Shown here: positions 6,646-14,328 of the stretch, piece by piece | Numbering within the stretch: the stretch's first letter is position 1 | How the letters are laid out: the number at the start of each line of letters is the position of its first letter | Source: Hyphococcus sp. | GTDB taxonomy: Bacteria; Pseudomonadota; Alphaproteobacteria; Caulobacterales; Parvularculaceae | Direction of reading: 5' to 3' | Length of the DNA stretch: 15,510 nt | NCBI GenBank assembly: GCA_021604605.1 | Contig: BQJH01000035.1 | Span: forward strand, 1 to 15,510 | The notes under the pieces: generated by a model | Database searches by the model: none | Seen by the model: only the letters and a program-made list of their open reading frames with translations | What the model was told of the DNA's origin: nothing | Position numbers and translations under genes: made by a program

Positions 6646-8882
6646 TCAGCAGCCTTCAGGGCGTCAGGGGCTGCCGCCGCCGGTTCAAAGTCCCATGAAA
6701 AGTCATCATTGCCGGGTTCGAATGCGGCCTCAATGATACCGCCTTTTGCATCGCCGGAATGAGCGAGCACAATTTTGGCCGCCTGATTAATAAGGTTGTT
6801 TTGAACGAATTTTTGAACCTGCCGGGCGCCTTCTTCGGGCAGATATTTGCGTTCGACAATTTCAGCGATATCAACATCAGGGAGAATGATCTCGATGGCT
6901 TTTTTCTGGCGCTTAAGGTTGTCATTTTTCTTGGCAATCAGACGTTTGATAATGCGTTCAATATCTCGTGGCTTCAGCGCTTTAAATAACAGGAACGCAT
7001 CGACGCGGTTGATCAATTCCTGCGGAAAGATCTTACGGATTTCCGTTTTGATCTCCTCGCTCGAATTTTCCGATGTGCGCATTTCGTCAAAACTTAATTG
7101 CTGCGCCAGATTTGTCGTCATGATAAAGAGCGTATTCTTGAAATCGACGGTGCCCAGTTCGTCGCTGAGCCGGCCCTTGTCGAGCAATTGGAGTAAAATC
7201 TTGAAGACATCGGGATGCGCTTTTTCAATCTCATCAAGCAAGATCACCTGATAGGGACGGCGGCGCACCGCATTTGTCAGCATGCCGCCTTCGCCATAAC
7301 CGGCATAGCCCGGAGGCGCGCCGATGAGCCGGGCGACCGTATGCTTTTCCATGAATTCGGACATGTCGAAAACGGTAAGTGCGTCGGCGTCATCAAATAA
7401 ATCTTCGGCAAGGCACTCCGCAGAATAGGTTTTACCAACGCCAGATGAACCCACTGCGATAAAAGAGCCGATGGGAGCTTCAGGATTATTAAGCCCGGCC
7501 TTGGCGGTCAAAACCGCGTCGGCAATCGTGGCAATGGCGTCATCCTGACCGAAGATTTTGGCTTTAAGCCGGTCTTCAAGCCCCAGAGCACGGGTTGCTT
7601 CATCAGCGTTCAAATCTTTGGTGGGGATACCAGACATTTCGCTGAAGAAATCGCGTACATCGGCAACGGAAAGTTCAAGTTCCTCATTGTGCTGGCTGCG
7701 CACGGCCCGCGCCTTCTTATCGGCCTCTTCTAAAAGCCGTGTTGTCTCGCGAATGTATTTTTCAACTTCCTTGATTTCAGCAGTCTTATGCGCCGCCAAA
7801 TCGCGTTCTGTAGGTTCTCTGCCATGAGATTGAGAGAACGTATTACGCAGATTATTCTCTTCTTTGGAAAGTTCGAGCGTTAACTCTTCCAGTCCGCGCT
7901 CGTGTTTTCTTTTTTCAAGATAGGCTTGCCCCAGCGCTCGTGTGCGTTCTTCCCAAACCTTTGTGATGGCGTCAATTTTCTGTTGCACTTCAGCTATTTT
8001 TTTTGTGTCGTCACCTAAAGAAGAGCGCTCAGCTTCAAGCTCATCCAGTTCAGGTGGGCGCGCTTGCCTGCGAGAGACAAACTGGCTTGCAATTCTGTCA
8101 CGGACGCGCAACGCGCGTGCGGGCTGGTGGCGCATGTAAAGCGAAAGGTTAGGGTATTGCAGTGTGAGGTTGATGATTTCAAGATTAGCGTCATCGCAAA
8201 TGGTTAGGTTATCAAAATGGCGTTCGATTGACGCTTTGCTCTGCGCCATGATCTCGATGACTTCTTCTTTTCCGGGCGCCTTTTTTTCCAGAACGCTGAA
8301 GAGCTCTGCCATATCGGAATGGCAGTTTAGGACTTCACCAAGTTTGTTTTTTCCTGGCTCGTCGCGGACCATAAGGATGCAATGAAAGGATCGTTTTTTA
8401 AGCTCGCGCACGAGAATAGAGATCAGGCCCTGACATTGATTGTCTTCAATGCCCTTAAGGAGGTCGTTTCCGTCTTCTACGACAAGTACATGATCGCCCG
8501 GCTTGTCGAGTTCAGCGAAAACAAGCTTGATGCTTTGCTCAATTTTCTGCGGATCGTTGCTGTCGAATAATGTATTCGTGTCGAGCAGTAAAAATCGTCG
8601 GTCGATCATGTGCAAGGGCAGGCGTTTTTCATTCTGCCCGATGTCACCTTCGATTGTTTTGGTCTTTTTCTGGATGATCCCGTAAAGGTTCGCAGTTTTG
8701 CCAACGCCCGAACGTCCAGCATAGATGAGGTTCGAATACTGGTTCTGGCCCAAAATGCTGGAGATCTTTTCGATGTCTCCTTCGCCGACGAAATTGAAGT
8801 CGGGCTCGACGAGAGCGACGTAGTCTTCAAGGTCGATCAGTAGCTTGTTTTCCATATCCCGCTCGTTCAGACGCTCCATCAT
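6642..8882 (-). CDS. Clp/Hsp100-type double-ring AAA+ ATPase lacking the Clp N-domain, with a degenerate first ring
   Basis: About 746 aa. There is no Clp-N double repeat; the first ATPase domain (D1) begins near residue 30. D1 has a good Walker A, GRSGVGKT (57-64). Its Walker B reads VLVVED (E137-D138) instead of the usual hhhhDE, and the D-A-x-x-x-R-R-F arginine-finger region is replaced by DMAELFSVL. Residues about 280-400 are a charged coiled coil at the place of the ClpB middle domain. The second ring (D2) is fully conserved: IFGQDDAI, Walker A GSSGVGKT (479-486), pore loop GYAGYGEGG (526-534), Walker B VILLDE (547-552), sensor-1 TTN, arginine finger INR (R627), sensor-2 GAR (R688). No IGF/IGL loop for ClpP is seen, so protein remodelling or disaggregation is likelier than proteolysis. 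Start choice is unclear: GTG 8885, ATG 8882 and ATG 8879 lack a strong ribosome site; 8882 is used. Residue numbers here count from the GTG. It is neither housekeeping ClpB nor clearly ClpV. Confidence 0.88.
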   Translation of the reverse strand: MMERLNERDMENKLLIDLEDYVALVEPDFNFVGEGDIEKISSILGQNQYSNLIYAGRSGVGKTANLYGIIQKKTKTIEGDIGQNEKRLPLHMIDRRFLLLDTNTLFDSNDPQKIEQSIKLVFAELDKPGDHVLVVEDGNDLLKGIEDNQCQGLISILVRELKKRSFHCILMVRDEPGKNKLGEVLNCHSDMAELFSVLEKKAPGKEEVIEIMAQSKASIERHFDNLTICDDANLEIINLTLQYPNLSLYMRHQPARALRVRDRIASQFVSRRQARPPELDELEAERSSLGDDTKKIAEVQQKIDAITKVWEERTRALGQAYLEKRKHERGLEELTLELSKEENNLRNTFSQSHGREPTERDLAAHKTAEIKEVEKYIRETTRLLEEADKKARAVRSQHNEELELSVADVRDFFSEMSGIPTKDLNADEATRALGLEDRLKAKIFGQDDAIATIADAVLTAKAGLNNPEAPIGSFIAVGSSGVGKTYSAECLAEDLFDDADALTVFDMSEFMEKHTVARLIGAPPGYAGYGEGGMLTNAVRRRPYQVILLDEIEKAHPDVFKILLQLLDKGRLSDELGTVDFKNTLFIMTTNLAQQLSFDEMRTSENSSEEIKTEIRKIFPQELINRVDAFLLFKALKPRDIERIIKRLIAKKNDNLKRQKKAIEIILPDVDIAEIVERKYLPEEGARQVQKFVQNNLINQAAKIVLAHSGDAKGGIIEAAFEPGNDDFSWDFEPAAAAPDALKAAE

Positions 8883-8897
8883 CACCGTTGTAAAATC

Positions 8898-10598
8898 TTA
8901 TTCGTTTTCCGGTGCGTAGAGCTTCTTGTTGACGGTCGCCTCAATCGCTAACGCGTCTTCGTTTGCGCGGGCGAGGTTTTCTGACTGCTCAATCAATCTG
9001 TCGATGAGGGCTTTGCGTTCTTCCGCAATTTCGAGCACGACGTCGTTTTTGACATCGATGGCGTCAGCCATTTCTTTCAGGGCAGAATTAAGGTCTTTGA
9101 TTGAGGCGTTCTTTGCCATTCGGCCCATCAGTGCGCGCTCCATTTCTTTGGCAAGTTCGCCAAGCGCTGCCTCGGACTCTTTTGTGTATTGTCCTTTCGT
9201 GATGACCGACTGCACAAAGGTTGCCAGCCCCTCGACGCGCATCAATGTGTTGTTGCCGCTGACGGCGGCGCTGCCGACAGCCAGCATTTGTTGTTCGATA
9301 GCGTCGGCTAGGCCTTCTTCCATTTGATCTTTGAAGTTGGTCAGGCTTGATTCAATCTTGCCGAGTTCACCAGAGACCGCCGCGGTCGATTGAATAGTTT
9401 TGTCGATGGCAGAAACATGCTGGTTAAGCGCGCGTTTCTTTTTGTCGCGGGTTAATGCGTCAAGCCCGCTTGCGTCGCTCTCTCCCTCAAAGGCGCGTAA
9501 CATCTGCGCATTTTTCTCTTGAGCGTCACGTTGCGCATCTAGAATGACGGCAACATTTTCCTTGGTGTTATGTGTAAGCGTGTGAACGCCAGTTACGCGC
9601 TGAAGCAGGGACTCCAGCTGATTGCGTACGCCTGTTAAAGTTTCTTCAGTATTATCAATATAGCTAAGGGTAAGATCGGAGAGCGCTTTTACTCTCTCAA
9701 TAAATTCTTCGTTGCCGATATCGAGGATTTCAAGAATCTTTTCATTAATGCGCCAGTCATCCGTATCGACAAACGCCTGATACGAAGTTGTGCGCTCTTG
9801 AAGCGTTGATTGAGCCTCTGCAAGCTCGGTTTTCTTTTTCTCGATTGTGGCTTCTTTTTCTGTGCGTGATTCACGCCGACGGGTGAGGAGTTTTTTCTTT
9901 TCTCCCTTAAAGAATAAGAATGCGTCTTTTTCATCTGTTGCAATGGCGCGGGCGAGAGCTCTCACATCGGCATTTAACCCGCTAATGTCATTGTTAAGAC
10001 CTTCGACAGCACCTGTCGCTTCATTGAGCGCCGATTCAAGGGCGTTCTTTTCAACTTCTTTGTCGCGGGCCGTCAGCATGGCGTCGATCAAGCCTTGAGG
10101 CCCGCCTTTCTCCTCGATCAATCTGTCGATGAGTTCCAGCTTGGCTTTAAGGTCGGCGCGGTCGCCAACGAGCGCATGGTATTCTTCAAAAACATCTTTG
10201 ATGCCCGTGCGCAGGTGTGACAAAGGATTGTCGCGCACAAGCTCGATACTTTCCTTATTGTGCTGCGTGAAGTCGGCCAGCAACGCCGCCACAATAGACC
10301 GGTTCTGATGAAGGCGTTCTACATTGCCTTCGAGGTCTTCTTCGTTGAATGTCAGTAGTTTTGTTAATTTCTCGATTTTTTGCTGCGGATCGAGACTGGC
10401 GTCCGTTAAAATCTTAAAAGCTTCTGTATCTTCAATTTCTGTCCTTACGGCTGTCTCTTTTTCCAGAGAGCCGCTAAGGCCTGTCCTGCTTTGCCGGGAA
10501 GTGCGCCGTTCCGCGCGCTCAGACGTTTCGCTTTGTGTTTGTCGCATTCGCTCACGCACTGCTTCAAAACGATTTGAGATGTTTTCGTCTGACGCCAT
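8898..10598 (-). CDS. Large cytoplasmic coiled-coil protein, first gene of the AAA+ operon (unrecognised family)
   Basis: The product is 566 aa from ATG 10598, with AAGGGG 8 bp upstream. It has no signal peptide, no membrane segment, no cysteine and only one tryptophan (W282). It is very rich in Glu, Lys, Arg, Leu and Ala. Residues 1-50 are polar and probably disordered; about 140-275 and 300-560 are long heptad-like helices (for example the span around residues 225-270). The phrase LIDRLIE occurs twice, near residues 156 and 531. I do not recognise the family; a loose likeness in character to TelA-type toxic-anion-resistance proteins is possible but no motif supports it. The gene ends 12-15 bp before the AAA+ ATPase start, so the two are probably co-translated. 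A scaffold, adaptor or substrate-delivery partner for the ATPase is the most economical guess. Confidence 0.75.
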   Translation of the reverse strand: MASDENISNRFEAVRERMRQTQSETSERAERRTSRQSRTGLSGSLEKETAVRTEIEDTEAFKILTDASLDPQQKIEKLTKLLTFNEEDLEGNVERLHQNRSIVAALLADFTQHNKESIELVRDNPLSHLRTGIKDVFEEYHALVGDRADLKAKLELIDRLIEEKGGPQGLIDAMLTARDKEVEKNALESALNEATGAVEGLNNDISGLNADVRALARAIATDEKDAFLFFKGEKKKLLTRRRESRTEKEATIEKKKTELAEAQSTLQERTTSYQAFVDTDDWRINEKILEILDIGNEEFIERVKALSDLTLSYIDNTEETLTGVRNQLESLLQRVTGVHTLTHNTKENVAVILDAQRDAQEKNAQMLRAFEGESDASGLDALTRDKKKRALNQHVSAIDKTIQSTAAVSGELGKIESSLTNFKDQMEEGLADAIEQQMLAVGSAAVSGNNTLMRVEGLATFVQSVITKGQYTKESEAALGELAKEMERALMGRMAKNASIKDLNSALKEMADAIDVKNDVVLEIAEERKALIDRLIEQSENLARANEDALAIEATVNKKLYAPENE

Positions 10599-10648
10599 TT
10601 ACGGACCCCTTTTTTGTTATGGTTCAACGTATCGGATCGACCGGTTGA

Positions 10649-10672
10649 GCATGCTTTATGGCATGATCATGC
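10649..10672. promoter_or_regulatory. Palindromic pair upstream of the coiled-coil/AAA+ operon, possible operator
   Basis: GCATGATCATGC at 10661-10672 is a perfect 12-bp palindrome. A second, shorter palindrome, GCATGC, sits at 10649-10654 and shares the GCATG half-site. They lie about 50-75 bp before the ATG at 10598, where an operator would be expected. No regulator gene adjoins, so a binding protein cannot be named. Confidence 0.35.
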
Positions 10673-10789
10673 GCGGGGGCAAGGGACTGGGCAAACAGCG
10701 TAAATCGCTGAGCTTGTGGATGTACTGATACTGGTCGTGGATTTCGCCCCGGTAGGTATTGTCAGCCCCGTTATGCCTCTCCTTGTAAT

Positions 10790-10821
10790 ACTATATGTTG
10801 AGACAGGTGGTTGTTTTCAAG
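10790..10821 (-). promoter_or_regulatory. Possible promoter of the AAA+ operon
   Basis: On the minus strand CTTGAAA (10821-10815) is followed, 19 bp on, by TATAGT (10795-10790), five of six matches to TATAAT. CTTGAAA also resembles the -35 of sigma32 heat-shock promoters, which would suit a Clp-type operon, but no CCCCAT-type -10 is present and the spacing is long. Transcription from here would give a leader of about 185 nt. Confidence 0.25.
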
Positions 10822-10828
10822 GTGTTAG

Positions 10829-10861
10829 GCGAAAATCGTTAGCGAAATAGTTGGGGCGAAA
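10829..10861 (+). repeat. Three GCGAAA direct repeats at 13-14 bp spacing
   Basis: GCGAAA occurs at 10829-10834, 10842-10847 and 10856-10861, with TTA before the first two copies (TTAGGCGAAA and TTAGCGAAA). The spacing is a little over one DNA turn. It may be a weak regulatory array or chance; the last copy is part of the 10-bp inverted repeat. Confidence 0.25.
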
Positions 10862-10959
10862 TTGCTGATCGGGCAGCGAGGCGTCATTGCGGCTTTCAAC
10901 CGATAGACCGGCTTGCCGATTGATGGCACAACGGGCCGCAACAAATTCTTCGAATCAAC

Positions 10960-10966
10960 AAGGGGG
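10960..10966 (+). promoter_or_regulatory. Ribosome binding site that sets the start of the propeller-amidohydrolase gene
   Basis: AAGGGGG lies 6 bp before ATG 10973. It selects this start over an upstream in-frame start at 10913, which would add 20 polar residues in front of the lipoprotein signal peptide. Confidence 0.75.
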
Positions 10967-10972
10967 CCTTCG

Positions 10973-13900
10973 ATGCGCCGCGCAATTTTTTCCTTTCTGT
11001 TTTTATTCCTTCTTCTGGGGTGCAGCCAGTCAGAAACCGAGTCTAGTTCCGCGCCAGATCACAAAGAGCAGAAAGCGGAGGCCGCTCCAGCAGAAGAGGT
11101 AAGCCTTGCGGCGTCTGCTGTGCCGGAAGCAGGTGAAGCCGCTGTCGGTGATGAAGAAGCCGACAAAGAAGAAAGCGACGAAGAAGAAAAAGAAGAGTGG
11201 GACGTTTCAGCGCCGCCAATGGAAACGCGCAAGGTTGAACTGAAGGTCACTGAAGGCACCTGGATGAACCTCGATGTGAGTCCCGATGGACAGACCATCG
11301 TTTTTGATCTTTTGGGTGATATCTATACGCTGCCAATGTCTGGCGGCGCGGCGACAAATATTTCCAGTGGCCTTGCTTATGAAGCGCATCCTCGTTTTTC
11401 TCCCGATGGGTCAATGATTGCATTTACCAGCGACCGCGATGGCGGCGATAATATCTGGATCATGGATGCCGACGGTGAGAATAAACGTCAGGTCACCAAA
11501 GAGAAGTTCCGCCTTTTAAATAACCCCACCTGGCACCCGGACGGCAAGTCAATCGCCGCCAAGAAACATTTCACTACTGGTCGGTCTTTAGGGACGGGTG
11601 AGATCTGGCTCTATTTTCTTGGCGGCGGTAACGGCGTGAAGCTTGTCGAGCGCCCCAACGAGCAATTCCAGAAAGAGCTTGGCGAGCCAATGTTTTCCCC
11701 TGACGGGAGCGGCATTTATTTCACGCGCAATGTCAGTTCAGGAAATACATTCATTTACGCGCAAGACTCTAACCAGTCTTTGTTTGAAATTGACCGTTAC
11801 GATCTTGAAACGGGCGAACGAAAAACCATCGTGTCAGGACCGGGCGGGTCTGTGCGCCCAACGCCGTCGCCAGATGGAAACTCAATTGCTTTTGTTCGGC
11901 GTGAGCGTGGTAAATCCAAACTATACGTAAAAGATATGCGTTCGGGCATTGAGCGCAAAATCTATGACGATCTTGATCTCGATCTACAGGAAACCTGGGC
12001 CGTTTATGGTGTTTATCCGAATATGGACTGGACGCCGAACTCTCGTTCGATCGTTTTCTGGGCGGGCGGTAAAATCCGCCGCATCAATGTGCAAAGCGGC
12101 GAAGCCTCAGTGATTGAGTTTGCAGTAGATGATACGCGGGAAATTGTTGATCCGCCGCGTCCGCAAATTGATGTTGCCGTTGATACTTTCACAACAAAGA
12201 TGCTGCGCTTTGCCAAGATGTCACCCGATGGAGGCCAAGTTGTTTTTGAAAGCCTCGGCAAATTGTACGTCAAAAATTTGCCGAATGGGAATGCGCGCCG
12301 CTTGACCAGTAATGCTACGAGCCGGGAAATGTTTCCGTCATGGTCGCGTAATGGTCGCAAGATTGTCTACGCCACATGGGATGATGAAGAACTTGGCGCC
12401 ATTCATACGATAAACGCCGATGGCAGCGGGCGCCGAACCATCACTTCAGAACCGGGTCACTATCGTCGGCCACGGTTTTCGCCAGACCGCTCGCAGGTCG
12501 TTTTCGAAAAAGGCTCTGGCGGATATTTAACATCGCGAGAATGGTCAGAAAATTCTGGCGTCTATATTGTACCGGCCAATGGCGGAGCCATGCGTGAAGT
12601 CACGAAGTCCGGGCACACGCCGCATTTTGGCGCCGACAATCAGCGTATTTTCCTGACCAAAGGAGGAGAAGATACCAGTCTCGTCAGTGTCAACCTTTCC
12701 GGTGATGATGAACGTGTTCATGCAAGCGGGGCGCTGATTACAGAGTTTCAGGTATCACCCAGCGGTGAACATGTTGCTTTTCGCGAGAACTATTCTGCAT
12801 ACGTCATGCCGATTACGCCTGGCCCGCAAAAGATCGGCGCTGGCAAAGACGGTAGCGCTGCGCCAATCGTAAAAGCGAGCGGCGACGGCGCACTCTATAC
12901 AAACTGGTCCCATGATGGATCACAGTTGAACTGGTCGCTTGGCCCCACGCTTTTCAGCGCGTCGATCAGAGAGATGATACCGGCTTTGCCGGCTGTCGCT
13001 GATGCTGAAGAAGCGGAAGGCTATGAACCGCCAGAAACCGGCGCTTCATTGGCGCGTGAAGTAGCGGCTGATAAGCCAGAGGGTATTGTTGCGATTACCG
13101 GCGCTAGAATTATCACCATGGCGGATGAGACTGGCGGCGTTATTGATGATGGCGTTATCGTCATTGAAGACAATCGCATCGCTGCTGTAGGCGCTGTAGG
13201 AGATGTTGAAATACCCACCGGCGCAAAGCGGTTCGATGCAGCCGGGAAGACAATTATTCCCGGTCTTGTCGACGCCCATGCTCATGGGGCGCAAGGCGTC
13301 GATGATATTATTCCGGAACAGAACTGGGTTGCGATGGCGCATCTGGCTTTCGGCGTCACCACGGTTCACGATCCTTCGAACATCGCCAGCCACATTTTTC
13401 CGGCGGCGGAAATGCAGCGTGCGGGTCAGTATCTGGCGCCGCGTCTTTATTCCACGGGCGAGATTGTCTACGGCGCTAAAGCTGCCGGGTATTATGCGGA
13501 GATCAATTCTGCGGATGACGCGAAAGCCCATGTGCGAAGACTAAAAGCGCAGGGCGCCCACGCCATCAAAAACTATAACCAGCCAAGACGAAACCAGCGC
13601 CAGCAGGTTGTGGCCGCTGCTATAGAGGAGAACATGGCGGTCGTTCCCGAAGGCGGCTCGTTGTTCAATATGGATATGTCGCTCATCGCTGATGGCAACA
13701 CGACTGTCGAACACAATATTCCGCAGGCGGTGTTATATGATGATGTGTTGTCGTTTTTTGCCGCGACGGATGTTGCCTATACGCCGACCTTGACCGTTAC
13801 CTATGGCGGCCTCGGCGGTGATCCTTACTGGCGGTACAAAACGGATGTCTGGGCGCATCCCTTGCTGACGAAGCACGCGCCGCCGCATATTCTGCAGCCA

Positions 13901-14320
13901 AAATCTGTTCGTTCAACCAAAGCGCCGGAAGAAGATTTCGCTGATCAGCGCAGCGCTGCCACCGCAAAAGCGTTGGCCGATCGGGGCGTCACGGTTTCCA
14001 TCGGCGCCCACGGGCAGGAAGAAGGTCTCGCCGCCCATTGGGAGATGTGGTCATTCGCAAGAGGCGGCATGAGCGCTCTTGAGGCGTTGAAAGCCGCCAC
14101 TGTTTCCCCCGCCAAGGCGCTTGGTTTCGACAAGGATATCGGCAAGCTTGAACAAGGAAAGCTCGCTGATCTTGTGATCCTCGGCGTAAACCCGCTTGAT
14201 GATATCTTCCAATCAGACAAGGTTGAGCATGTGATGTTGAATGGGCGACTTTATGAAGCTGCAACCATGAACGAAGTGCTGACCGGTAACTTCAAACGCG
14301 CGCCTTACTATTGGGAGTAG
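10973..14320 (+). CDS. Lipoprotein with TolB/PD40-type beta-propeller and C-terminal amidohydrolase domain
   Basis: The product is 1115 aa. It starts with a lipoprotein signal (MRRAIFSFLFLFLLLGC, lipobox LLGC, Cys17); Ser at +2 predicts the outer membrane. An acidic Glu/Ala-rich linker spans about 35-76. Residues about 95-660 hold repeated PD40/WD40-like blades (FSPDGSMIAF, WHPDGKSIA, FSPDGSGIYF, PSPDGNSIAF, MSPDGGQVVF, FSPDRSQVVF). From about 703 to 1100 comes an amidohydrolase: the composite beta-domain (ITGARIITM), then metal-binding H769-A-H771 (PGLVDAHAHG), K866 (AIKNY, possible carboxylated lysine), VEH914, and IGAHGQEEGLAAHWEMW (H1013, H1022). This TolB-propeller plus imidazolonepropionase-like pairing is a known family of periplasmic hydrolases, probably acting on peptides or cyclic amides; the substrate is unproven. 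It faces the neighbouring alpha-glucosidase gene convergently, with 8 bp between stops. Confidence 0.9.
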   Translation: MRRAIFSFLFLFLLLGCSQSETESSSAPDHKEQKAEAAPAEEVSLAASAVPEAGEAAVGDEEADKEESDEEEKEEWDVSAPPMETRKVELKVTEGTWMNLDVSPDGQTIVFDLLGDIYTLPMSGGAATNISSGLAYEAHPRFSPDGSMIAFTSDRDGGDNIWIMDADGENKRQVTKEKFRLLNNPTWHPDGKSIAAKKHFTTGRSLGTGEIWLYFLGGGNGVKLVERPNEQFQKELGEPMFSPDGSGIYFTRNVSSGNTFIYAQDSNQSLFEIDRYDLETGERKTIVSGPGGSVRPTPSPDGNSIAFVRRERGKSKLYVKDMRSGIERKIYDDLDLDLQETWAVYGVYPNMDWTPNSRSIVFWAGGKIRRINVQSGEASVIEFAVDDTREIVDPPRPQIDVAVDTFTTKMLRFAKMSPDGGQVVFESLGKLYVKNLPNGNARRLTSNATSREMFPSWSRNGRKIVYATWDDEELGAIHTINADGSGRRTITSEPGHYRRPRFSPDRSQVVFEKGSGGYLTSREWSENSGVYIVPANGGAMREVTKSGHTPHFGADNQRIFLTKGGEDTSLVSVNLSGDDERVHASGALITEFQVSPSGEHVAFRENYSAYVMPITPGPQKIGAGKDGSAAPIVKASGDGALYTNWSHDGSQLNWSLGPTLFSASIREMIPALPAVADAEEAEGYEPPETGASLAREVAADKPEGIVAITGARIITMADETGGVIDDGVIVIEDNRIAAVGAVGDVEIPTGAKRFDAAGKTIIPGLVDAHAHGAQGVDDIIPEQNWVAMAHLAFGVTTVHDPSNIASHIFPAAEMQRAGQYLAPRLYSTGEIVYGAKAAGYYAEINSADDAKAHVRRLKAQGAHAIKNYNQPRRNQRQQVVAAAIEENMAVVPEGGSLFNMDMSLIADGNTTVEHNIPQAVLYDDVLSFFAATDVAYTPTLTVTYGGLGGDPYWRYKTDVWAHPLLTKHAPPHILQPKSVRSTKAPEEDFADQRSAATAKALADRGVTVSIGAHGQEEGLAAHWEMWSFARGGMSALEALKAATVSPAKALGFDKDIGKLEQGKLADLVILGVNPLDDIFQSDKVEHVMLNGRLYEAATMNEVLTGNFKRAPYYWE

Positions 14321-14328
14321 GGGGCGGT

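Larger units (their letters stand above)
10741..10862. repeat. Separated 10-bp inverted repeat (ATTTCGCCCC / GGGGCGAAAT)
   Basis: ATTTCGCCCC at 10741-10750 has its exact reverse complement GGGGCGAAAT at 10853-10862, 102 bp away. The repeats flank the candidate minus-strand promoter. A match this long is mildly unlikely by chance in a region of this size, so two copies of one protein-binding site in opposite orientation are possible. Confidence 0.3.
10599..10972. other. Divergent intergenic region between the AAA+ operon and the propeller-amidohydrolase gene
   Basis: This 374-bp stretch separates two divergent start codons (10598 minus, 10973 plus), and no convincing coding frame was seen in it. 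It holds a perfect 12-bp palindrome near the AAA+ operon, a possible minus-strand promoter, a separated 10-bp inverted repeat and a triple GCGAAA repeat, each listed separately. No clear plus-strand -35/-10 pair for the lipoprotein gene was found by eye. Confidence 0.7.

Noticed and set aside
6642..8882. Calling the AAA+ gene clpB or tssH/clpV
   Set aside because: It lacks the Clp N-domain, has a degenerate D1, and no type VI secretion genes are near. The D2 similarity is shared by all Hsp100 proteins.
8992..10133. A 17-bp exact repeat (8992-9008 and 10117-10133) inside the coiled-coil gene
   Set aside because: Both copies encode the heptad phrase LIDRLIE in the same frame of a low-complexity helical protein, so convergence or a minor internal duplication explains it.
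10635..10920. Loose direct repeat GATnGACCGG near 10636 and 10902
   Set aside because: It is short, imperfect and shows no relation to a start codon or promoter element.
10913..10972. Longer N-terminus for the propeller-amidohydrolase protein
   Set aside because: It would place 20 polar residues before a clear lipoprotein signal, and the strong AAGGGGG site fits the start at 10973.
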